Below are positions 1-6,312 of a DNA stretch of 6,931 bases, piece after piece. Each line of letters opens with the position of its first letter. The first letter of the stretch is position 1. Location: the NCBI GenBank assembly GCA_026706505.1, contig JAPOYQ010000897.1:1-6931 (forward strand), written 5' to 3'. A program made the position numbers and the translations under genes. The stretch is from Gemmatimonadota bacterium. GTDB taxonomy: Bacteria; Latescibacterota; UBA2968; UBA8231. The notes beneath the pieces were generated by a model, which worked only from the letters and a program-made list of their open reading frames with translations, had not been told where the DNA came from and searched no databases.

Positions 1-2283
1 CATGCGCCCCATAACGGACCTCCCCATAGCGAGGCCACGTCCCAGCGCCCGCAGCAGGGTATTGACCACCACCACTAAGACGAAGAACAGAAAGATCGCC
101 CCAGGCGACGAACTGTTGAGCGCCATGAACGACCCTTGCAGCATAATCACTCCATAGGGTGCCCCCACGCCGATGCACAAGGCCAACAGCGCCCCCACGG
201 CAAACCCCCGCCAAGTAAAGGACGCTGGCGATTCCGCTGCCGCCTGCTCCTCTACGCGCTCCTCGGCCTGCTCGGCCGCCAGTGCCCGCGCCGACTCCAC
301 GTGCTGGACGCGCTCGGCCTCCCGGAGCGCGTACCAAATCAACATCTGCTTGCGCAGAGCCTCTACCAGCCGCAGGTTGAGCCGCTGCCAGTAGTGATGC
401 TCGCCACTCAGTCGGCGCAATCGGACTTCCATCGCCCGCGTGCGCACACCAGCCGACGCGAACTCCACGACCACCTCTTGGCTCACCCCCAAGTCGAACG
501 GGGCCAGCCATAGGGTAAACGAGAGGCGATAGCCATCGGCCTGCGTAACTTGCATATCCTCGACGTAAAAATTCCCCAGCGTCGCCCGGCCAAAGGCCCC
601 AAAGTAGTTGGCCAAAAAGCCGCACACCCCCTCGACTTCTCCCTCGCCGAGCATGAAAGGGAACTCAAACAGCCACTCGTCGCCGCTGGGCGGGTCCGGC
701 CGCCAGCGACGCACCACGTCCGGCACCGCCTGCCGCGCCGCCTGCCGCGCCGGATAGATCGTCGATAGCAACACCACTCCCATTACCGCCAGTGCGGCCC
801 CAATCGCCGCTAGCGACGAGTAGTTCAAGGTAATGCCCTGCAACAGCCCCAGTGCCAACAGCACCTTCCCCAACCCTTGGCCCAGCAAGTAGCCCAATGT
901 CGTCCCCAGCACCGCATAGACGCAGGCTTCGGCCACAAACAGCAGCGCGATGTGCAAGGGAGCCAGCCCCACCGAGGAGTAGATGCCGATCTCGCGCAGG
1001 CGTTCGTACACCGCCCCCAGCATCGCATTGAGCACAATGAGTGCGGCCACCAGCGCAGGGATCGCCAGCGCCCCCAGCCCCTGCACAGCCGTCAGCCCCA
1101 CCGAACTGAGGGCCATCACCTGCCCTGCCGGCGAGCCGACAAACAAGGTGACCGCCACCCGCGTCAGATAGTCCTCGACCAGCGCCTGCCCATCAGTCGC
1201 TTCTGGAAAGCGCACAGCCACCGAGCGCAAACTGCCACCGGCCTCGGCCAGCGTTTGATAGGGCACGAGGACCACGTGGTGCGGCTTTAGGTGGATGAAG
1301 GGCCGCAGTTCGCGTAGCTCCTCCTCGCCGGCAATATCCACGTCCTGCGCCGTCCCTAGCTGAAGCATCTCTGCGCTCGACAGGACAAAATCGGCTGGCA
1401 TCAGGCTCTCGTCGTCGAGGTCGCGCAGTTCACCCAACCGCTCTGAGTCGGCAATCCCGCGCACCTCCAGCGCGCGCCCGAATACCTCGACCTGGTCCCC
1501 AACTCTAACGCCCAACTCCTCAGCCATGTCCAACGGCAGGATGCAGGTGGCCTCGTCATCTGCGGCAAAAAACGATCCGGCCACCAAGCTCTTATCCACC
1601 TCGGTGATCTGCGCCTCCTCCGGCGTCAGGCCCAACAAACCCGTGGCCCGCACTGCGTTCCCTGCCGCCGCCACCGCGATCCAGCCTCCCTTGCCGCCTT
1701 CGGCCGCGTACCAACCGCGCCGCCCCATCCAGCCACTGCCGCCAAAGTGCGACTCGGCGTAGTCGAGCGCCTCCGGCGTCAGACGCTCCCAGCCGCGGTC
1801 GCGAATGAGGATCCCAGGGTACGCTCCAGCGTGGGGCAGCCGGAAACTCGCGTAGCGGATTTGCTGTTCAAACGAGGTAAAAGAGAGCAGGGTAAACGTC
1901 AAAAGCGTCAGCGTCGCCAGCGTCAGACCAGTGCGCAAGGGCCGCCGCCGCATGTTGGAAACCCCGAGCATGAAGGCTGCATAACTCGCGCTCAAGCGGC
2001 TCAGGTCTTGGGTGTGGACCCGCATCTGTTGGCTCTGGTGCTGGGCCATGACGCGGTTGAACCGGCTTACCAGCATAAAGAGCACGAAGGCAGCCATTGC
2101 CATGATTGCAAACGCCAACAGCACCACCAGCGGCTCGGCCAACTCAAAGGCTGGATGCACCTGCGCCAAAATCAGCCAAATCGCTAGCAATAACAGCCCA
2201 AAGCCAGCGAGCTGGCGGCGAATATCGGCCGCAGCAAACAAGAGCCGCTCCCCGAAAAAGGCCGCCGGCAACAACAGCGCCAT
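1..2283 (-). CDS. FtsX/MacB-type ABC transporter permease fused to the start of a DUF6785-like membrane domain (3' end beyond the left edge)
   Basis: The frame is open from ATG 2283-2281 to the window edge, giving 761 visible residues and no stop. Hydrophobic segments lie at about 1-19, 26-43 and 51-72, then a linker, then a standard FtsX permease: first helix about 116-136 after MRRRPLRTG (111-119), an extracytoplasmic core about 140-390, and three helices at about 398-424, 443-470 and 486-509. The FtsX signatures YERLREIGIYSSVG (from 426) and TIYPARQAARQAVPD (508-522) are clear. A soluble domain with WLAPFDLGVSQ (592-602) and LRKQMLIWYALRE (643-655) follows, then a Glu/Ala-rich linker, then from about 689 two more hydrophobic segments containing APYGVIMLQGSFMALNSSSP. 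That last part resembles, from memory, the N-terminus of the polytopic DUF6785 family. Such permeases dimerise with an ABC ATPase; the substrate is unknown. The ATG falls inside the first hydrophobic segment (VIFF precedes it in frame), so this is probably the second half of the protein encoded upstream. The permease call is secure; the terminal domain name is tentative. Confidence 0.88.
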   Translation of the reverse strand, partial: MALLLPAAFFGERLLFAAADIRRQLAGFGLLLLAIWLILAQVHPAFELAEPLVVLLAFAIMAMAAFVLFMLVSRFNRVMAQHQSQQMRVHTQDLSRLSASYAAFMLGVSNMRRRPLRTGLTLATLTLLTFTLLSFTSFEQQIRYASFRLPHAGAYPGILIRDRGWERLTPEALDYAESHFGGSGWMGRRGWYAAEGGKGGWIAVAAAGNAVRATGLLGLTPEEAQITEVDKSLVAGSFFAADDEATCILPLDMAEELGVRVGDQVEVFGRALEVRGIADSERLGELRDLDDESLMPADFVLSSAEMLQLGTAQDVDIAGEEELRELRPFIHLKPHHVVLVPYQTLAEAGGSLRSVAVRFPEATDGQALVEDYLTRVAVTLFVGSPAGQVMALSSVGLTAVQGLGALAIPALVAALIVLNAMLGAVYERLREIGIYSSVGLAPLHIALLFVAEACVYAVLGTTLGYLLGQGLGKVLLALGLLQGITLNYSSLAAIGAALAVMGVVLLSTIYPARQAARQAVPDVVRRWRPDPPSGDEWLFEFPFMLGEGEVEGVCGFLANYFGAFGRATLGNFYVEDMQVTQADGYRLSFTLWLAPFDLGVSQEVVVEFASAGVRTRAMEVRLRRLSGEHHYWQRLNLRLVEALRKQMLIWYALREAERVQHVESARALAAEQAEERVEEQAAAESPASFTWRGFAVGALLALCIGVGAPYGVIMLQGSFMALNSSSPGAIFLFFVLVVVVNTLLRALGRGLAMGRSVMGRM

Positions 2284-2305
2284 AAAGAAGATTACCCCTT
2301 CGTTG
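2281..2305 (-). other. Frame-change junction between the M28-like and permease halves, next to a GGGG run
   Basis: On the minus strand the upstream frame ends ACG AAG GGG TAA (2303-2292), and the downstream frame starts at ATG 2283-2281, eight bases after the stop. Reading one base back (-1) at the GGGG run (2298-2295) joins the two as ...ATKGVIFFMALLLPAAFF, so the hydrophobic helix becomes whole. Adding one G to the run would do the same. AAGGGG (2300-2295) could also serve as a Shine-Dalgarno sequence for the ATG, 11 bases away, so translational coupling of two separate proteins is possible. The sequence alone cannot separate an assembly error, a true mutation, or recoding. Confidence 0.7.
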
Positions 2306-4592
2306 CCAAGACCTCTGGGTAGGCCCGCGTCTCCAAGCCCAGCGCCTTGCGGCTCCACGCCACGTACTCATCCCACTTTAGCTGTTCGGCCGCTGCTTCC
2401 GCCTCGGTTATGGCCGCCGCCGTCTGCGCGTGCAGGCGCGTCAACCGCTGATTTTCAATGCCGTGCTCCTTGAGTATCCCCAACCGCGCCGCATCCAAGT
2501 TCCACAGGTCCCGCGCCGCCTGCAGCGTCGCTCCCCCAAATCCCTCCTCGGTCAGCAAAAATCCCTGGCCCCGCGCCTCGGCCTCGCTTTGGCTGCCCTC
2601 GCTGTTGAGCAGCAAAAACTGGCCGTCCAAAATCACTTTGACGCGGTCGCCGGCCGCGGCATCGGCCGGCCCGTAGATCACCCCCACCGAGCCGATGTTG
2701 CTCGAACCCAGCGCGTACCCGTACTGGCTCGGCTCGCTCCCGGCCGCCGACAGCACTTTTACTTGGTTCAACGCACGCAAAAGGCGCGGCTCGACCAAGC
2801 CGTACAGGGGCCGACCCACTCCGGGAAATAGCACGGCGATCTGCTCATTTTGCAGCCAGCGCACATTCTTGGCCAAGCGGCCATCCGCCCGCGGTTTCCC
2901 GTGGTGCGCTTGCGCGCGCTTACTCAAGTTCACTACGTGAGTAAGCGTCCCCCGCTCGGCGTTCAGCACCGCCCCAGTCAGCGGATACGTCCCCTGTACC
3001 AGTCCGGGAATCTGCGCCGTCCCGGTGGCATCCGTGAGAAAGTAGCGCGTGTCGCGCACCCCTTTGCGCTCTTCTTCCTCCACCTGCACTGCCACCAGCG
3101 CCCCGGCCACCGGCCGGTCCGGCACCTGACTGCGCCGGGGGAACGTCCGCGCTTTGACCCGCAAATCCCGCAACCGATCTTTCAACGCCTCCTCGAGCCG
3201 CTCCCGCCCAGCCAATAGCGCCGTATCGGCCAACGCATGAGCCAGCAGATCGGCCACTAACGCCGCCTGTCCTTCCACATTATCCCACGCTAGTTTCTCG
3301 CCCAGCGGCAAATCCAGCGCAAAACGAGCGTCGCCCACCGTGGCCAGCGTCAGCGACGGAAATCCCGCCTCGAGCGCCAACTCCCCATCGGCGGCCAACC
3401 CCCCGGGCATGTAGCTGTCCCAATCCATCCCCCGAATTGGGCTGATGCCATTGGCCACTGCCTCGGCGCGGCCCAGTGCCTCCGCGTACTCGGTAAAGCG
3501 ACGGCCAAAGGGCACGAAAAACCGCTTGAGCGCGTAGCTGTCCGTGTTGTTCCACAGCACCACCCGCTCGCCGTGGCTGGACAAATCGAGGCCAATGAAC
3601 AGGGCAATATTCAGCGGTTCGGCAAGCCGGGCCGCGTAGTGCTCTTGGCGGCGGGCGTGCCTGTCGAGAAAGGCGACCATGCCCTGTCGCCCTTGAAAAT
3701 GGGCACTCAGCGCGGCGAGTACCACCGTGTGCGCCGGTGGGTTCGCCCGCAAGCGAGCGGCCACCTCCAACAGCGCCGCCACGCTCACCGCCGCCTCTGC
3801 CCCCGGTGCTCGCGCGGGCACCACCGACGGCGCGTCGTAATACGCATGGACGAGCACTGTCTTATCCCGCAAGGTCCCCGCATCCTTCCCCGGCACTACC
3901 GCCCACACGTTGTACGCCATCCGCTTCTGCCAATCCATCCGCCCCCACAGCCCCACCTCCACCTCTCCATCCACCAACCGCCGCCGCAGCCGCTCCCCAG
4001 CGGCCCCCTCCACCCAAAAGCGCGGCACATCCAACGGTACCTGCACGTACTTGCCCTGCGCCTGCTGCGTAGTAGCCGACTCCGCAGCCACAAACACCAC
4101 CGCCCGCGCCCCCAACGACGCGGCCTTCAGCCAAGCGTCCTCACTGGCAAAGTCCAGCACCACCACCCGCCCAGCCACCTCCCGCCCATTAAAATCCCCC
4201 CAATCCCCATCACCACCCCAAATCGCTGGTGCTCGCAACCCCTCCGGCGGCACGGTCGAAGTCCGCACCCCATTCGGCCACACCGCGCACAAGGCGACCG
4301 ACTCATCTTCCCACTCCAACCGCCCGCCCCGGTCCATCGGCACCACCACTGCAAAAGAATCGCGTCGCGTCGCCAGTCCCAACGCCTGCAACTGCCCCTC
4401 CACATACTCCGCCGCCCTAGCACTCCCTGGATAGCCGGCCACCCGCGATCCCAACGAGGACAAGTGCTCCACAACAACTCGTGGCCCTGTAGAAGCCGCC
4501 ACCGGGCCGATAGCAAAGACGACCAAAAAGGCGATAATCAGCGCAGTCATAGCGTCCCAATATCGGCCCCAAGCATTCCGTCTAGCAAGCAA
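2292..4592 (-). CDS. Membrane-anchored M28-like (apparently inactive) ectodomain protein, N-terminal half of a transporter-associated fusion
   Basis: The product is 766 residues from TTG 4592. An Arg-rich stretch (ARRNAWGRYW) precedes one helix (about 14-32). Then come the M28 entry motif LGSRVAGYPGS (47-57), a PA-like segment with GRVVVLDF and LGARAVVFVA (about 117-212), and the M28 core. The core keeps the fold landmarks but not the chemistry: the usual AHYD reads AYYD (250-253), GADDN reads GAEAA (264-268), and the catalytic Glu pair reads HF (298-299); only D336 in GLDL stays. A beta domain (about 482-560, FLTDATGTAQIPGL) and a helical tail follow. It is probably an extracytoplasmic binding or scaffold domain. 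Start choice: the frame is open up to TTG 4691, and ATG 4550 is also in frame. I chose TTG 4592 because it keeps the charged residues before the helix and leaves promoter room; none of the three has a good ribosome site. The tail ends YPEVLATKG, where the frame breaks. From memory, homologues run straight on into the permease. Confidence 0.85.
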   Translation of the reverse strand: MLARRNAWGRYWDAMTALIIAFLVVFAIGPVAASTGPRVVVEHLSSLGSRVAGYPGSARAAEYVEGQLQALGLATRRDSFAVVVPMDRGGRLEWEDESVALCAVWPNGVRTSTVPPEGLRAPAIWGGDGDWGDFNGREVAGRVVVLDFASEDAWLKAASLGARAVVFVAAESATTQQAQGKYVQVPLDVPRFWVEGAAGERLRRRLVDGEVEVGLWGRMDWQKRMAYNVWAVVPGKDAGTLRDKTVLVHAYYDAPSVVPARAPGAEAAVSVAALLEVAARLRANPPAHTVVLAALSAHFQGRQGMVAFLDRHARRQEHYAARLAEPLNIALFIGLDLSSHGERVVLWNNTDSYALKRFFVPFGRRFTEYAEALGRAEAVANGISPIRGMDWDSYMPGGLAADGELALEAGFPSLTLATVGDARFALDLPLGEKLAWDNVEGQAALVADLLAHALADTALLAGRERLEEALKDRLRDLRVKARTFPRRSQVPDRPVAGALVAVQVEEEERKGVRDTRYFLTDATGTAQIPGLVQGTYPLTGAVLNAERGTLTHVVNLSKRAQAHHGKPRADGRLAKNVRWLQNEQIAVLFPGVGRPLYGLVEPRLLRALNQVKVLSAAGSEPSQYGYALGSSNIGSVGVIYGPADAAAGDRVKVILDGQFLLLNSEGSQSEAEARGQGFLLTEEGFGGATLQAARDLWNLDAARLGILKEHGIENQRLTRLHAQTAAAITEAEAAAEQLKWDEYVAWSRKALGLETRAYPEVLATKG

Positions 4593-4712
4593 ACCGACGG
4601 ACGCGGCTTCTTTCGGTACTGGCTGGAGGACCGCCCCTGAGGCGATTACTTTATCTGTACGTGGAACTTTAGCTATCGGCGAGACGTTCAAACGCAGTTG
4701 AAGGAGGGCGCC
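4593..4712. promoter_or_regulatory. Divergent intergenic region between the M28-like gene and creD-like gene
   Basis: These 120 bases separate the chosen TTG 4592 start from the creD-like ATG at 4713 and must carry promoters for both directions, unless the minus gene really starts at TTG 4691. The stretch 4648-4692 is less GC-rich than its surroundings. On the plus strand GGAACTT (4663-4669) and TCAAA (4688-4692) resemble an extracytoplasmic-stress sigma promoter, but the 18-base spacer is longer than usual. I see no convincing sigma-70 pair. Confidence 0.35.
4701..4707 (+). promoter_or_regulatory. Shine-Dalgarno sequence of the creD-like gene
   Basis: AAGGAGG, five bases before ATG 4713, is a near-perfect ribosome binding site. 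It fixes the start at 4713 rather than the in-frame TTG at 4698, which would lie upstream of this site. Confidence 0.85.
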
Positions 4713-5954
4713 ATGCTATACCGCATCGCCGCTATCGGCTTCATTTTTGCCTGCACGGCCGTCGCTTGGATCATCTTGGCACAGGTCGTCTCCCATCGCA
4801 CCCACCAGCAAGACACCAAGCTCAAAGCCGCGGTGGGCCAATTGTGGGGCACCCCCCAGTCCCAACGCGCCCCACTTCTGTACTGGACCACCGAGGAAAC
4901 CGTCGTCACACAGACCTCCGACGGCCAAGAGACAGAGCACTCCAAGGAGCGGCGGCATCTCCTGCCCCTAGAAGCCAGCCGCCTACAAGTCGATCTACAC
5001 CTCGAACACCGCCGCAAGGGTCTGCTGTGGTACGCCACCTACCAAGTGGAACTAGACGCCATCTATACTGCGACCAACGCGACCGACCACCCTCTCGACC
5101 TGACGTTCGATCTAGCCCTACCTAATTCACAAGCTGTGTACGATGATTTCGCCCTGTCCATCGACGGCCAACCCATCGCCCCGCTGCCTCTGGCGGAAGG
5201 ACACCTGCGACAACCATTGCACTTCGCGCCGGGCCAGAGCCGACAGATCCGGCTTTCCTATCAATCGCAAGGTTTAGAAGAATGGTGGTACCGCTTCGGC
5301 GACCACGTCGAGCAGGTCTCCGATTTTGAGTTGGTCATGCACACTGATTTCGACGCCATCGACTTCCCACGCCAAAGCCTGTCGCCCACCCACAAGGAGC
5401 GCACTGCCGATGGCTGGCGTCTCACTTGGCAGTACGACCGCTTGCTCACTGGGGCTTCCCTCGGCATGGTCATGCCCGCTCGCCTCAATCCAGGTCCCTG
5501 GGTACAAGACGTGACCCAAGCCGCGCCCATATCCCTCTTTCTCTTTTTCTTTGTCCTCTTCGTTTTTGCCACGGTCAAAGGCATCGACATCCATCCGATG
5601 AATTACTTCTTCATCGGCGCGGCCTTTTTCAGCTTTCACTTGCTTTTGGCCTATCTAGCCGACCATTTGCTCATCCACTACGCCTTTTTTCTGGCTGCGG
5701 CAGTATCTGTTTTCTTGGTCGTCTCTTACATGCGACTCGTGGTCGGCCTGCGGCTGGCCTTGGTGGAGATCGGCTTGGCCCAATTCATTTACTTGGTGCT
5801 CTTCTCCTACACCTTCTTCTTCGTCGGCTATACGGGCTTAGCCATTACCGTCCTGTGCATCGCCACCCTTTTTGTCGCCATGCAGCTTACCGGCCGGATG
5901 GACTGGTCAACCGTTTTTGCCCAGCCGCCAGCCACTCCTCAGAAGTCCGAGTAG
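4713..5954 (+). CDS. creD: CreD-like inner membrane protein
   Basis: The product is 413 residues, slightly shorter than the ~450 of E. coli CreD. One helix lies near the N-terminus (about 5-25), followed by a large extracytoplasmic beta-rich region (about 30-270). About five C-terminal helices follow: near 271-289, 297-316, 323-340, 349-371 and 373-391. Family landmarks are DFELVMHTDFDAIDFP (204-219), LSPT (223-226), a Trp-containing DGWRLTWQYDRLLTG stretch (233-247), MPARLNPGP (254-262) and IHPMNYFFIG (293-302). CreD is linked in enterobacteria and pseudomonads to the CreBC regulon, envelope integrity and beta-lactam response; its biochemical activity is unknown. No creBC genes are visible here, so that regulation cannot be assumed. 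It stands divergent from the M28-like/permease genes and ends with two adjacent TAG stops (5952-5957). The gene symbol reflects family membership, not proven orthology. Confidence 0.9.
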   Translation: MLYRIAAIGFIFACTAVAWIILAQVVSHRTHQQDTKLKAAVGQLWGTPQSQRAPLLYWTTEETVVTQTSDGQETEHSKERRHLLPLEASRLQVDLHLEHRRKGLLWYATYQVELDAIYTATNATDHPLDLTFDLALPNSQAVYDDFALSIDGQPIAPLPLAEGHLRQPLHFAPGQSRQIRLSYQSQGLEEWWYRFGDHVEQVSDFELVMHTDFDAIDFPRQSLSPTHKERTADGWRLTWQYDRLLTGASLGMVMPARLNPGPWVQDVTQAAPISLFLFFFVLFVFATVKGIDIHPMNYFFIGAAFFSFHLLLAYLADHLLIHYAFFLAAAVSVFLVVSYMRLVVGLRLALVEIGLAQFIYLVLFSYTFFFVGYTGLAITVLCIATLFVAMQLTGRMDWSTVFAQPPATPQKSE

Positions 5955-6002
5955 TAGCCTAGCCCGTTACCCGCAACCGCTCCGGTACCCCTTCCGGCTC
6001 CC

Positions 6003-6182
6003 CACCTGCTCATCCACTACGCCTTTTTGCTGGCCGCAGCCGTATCCGTTTTCTTCGTCTCTCCTACATGCGGCTCGTAGTCAGTCTGCGGCTGACCTTG
6101 GTAGAGTAGGCTTTTTGCCGCCATGCAGTTTACCGGCAGGATGGACTGTTCTGCCGTTTCTGCCCGGCCGCCCTACTCATAG
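6003..6182 (+). pseudogene. Decayed second copy of the creD 3' end
   Basis: Two blocks align to the intact gene just upstream. Block 1 (6003-6106) matches 5664-5768: it reads HLLIHYAF, LAAAVSVF, then after a one-base loss near 6056-6072 YMRLVVSLRLTLVE, against residues 318-352 of the intact protein. Block 2 (6111-6182) matches 5868 onward: LFAAMQFTGRMD against LFVAMQLTGRMD, ending with its own TAG (6180-6182). The 99 bases coding for residues 353-385 are replaced by four (6107-6110), which include an in-frame stop. In block 1 outside the indel I count nine synonymous and three amino-acid changes; in block 2 three and six. The bias in block 1 suggests the copy was under protein-level selection before it decayed, so it is probably a remnant of a paralogue rather than a very recent tandem slip. 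It cannot encode a functional protein. Confidence 0.85.
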
Positions 6183-6186
6183 ATAA

Positions 6187-6220
6187 TCCTTGCCTACATA
6201 GGCAGGAATATTCACTTTTT
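6187..6220 (+). terminator. Hairpin followed by a T run, possible terminator
   Basis: TGCCT (6191-6195) pairs with AGGCA (6200-6204) around a four-base loop ACAT, and TCC (6187-6189) pairs with GGA (6205-6207) across a single bulged T. TTTTT lies at 6216-6220, eight bases after the stem, which is far for an intrinsic terminator. It is the first hairpin seen after the creD-like gene and its relic. It could equally be an operator-like palindrome for the helicase gene. Confidence 0.3.
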
Positions 6221-6312
6221 AAGCAAAGAAGAAAAAAAGCGATTATGTACCCCCGTGTAACCTCAGAATCGTTTATGACCATCCATATAACCGCTTCGTC
6301 ATATGAGTCCAC

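Larger units (their letters stand above)
5955..6312. other. Gene-free stretch between the creD-like gene and the helicase
   Basis: No intact gene is supported in these 358 bases. The first ~48 bases show nothing I can name. Then comes the decayed creD 3' end (6003-6182), then AT-rich DNA with a hairpin (6187-6207), a T run (6216-6220) and an A-rich run (about 6225-6238). TATAAC at 6286-6291 could be a -10 element for the helicase, 22 bases before its start codon, but the matching -35 (TCAGAA, 6263-6268) is poor. Confidence 0.6.

Noticed and set aside
1747..2473. Overlapping plus-strand open frames opposite the permease and M28 genes
   Set aside because: Low-complexity Arg/Gln/Pro/Ser products without domains; the opposite strand is explained by the permease and the M28-like protein.
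3573..4640. Long (355-codon) plus-strand open frame opposite the M28-like gene
   Set aside because: Its product is rich in His, Pro, Arg and Gln with no recognisable domain, as expected for the complement of a GC-rich gene; the minus-strand frame has clear family motifs throughout.
5426..5962. Plus-strand 178-codon open frame inside the creD-like gene
   Set aside because: It is a shifted-frame shadow of the creD membrane region; the creD frame has the ribosome site and conserved family motifs.
5872..6186. Plus-strand 104-codon open frame running from the creD end through the relic
   Set aside because: It is out of frame with creD; its internal repetition (SLPAGWT twice) simply reflects the duplicated creD 3' end read in the wrong frame.
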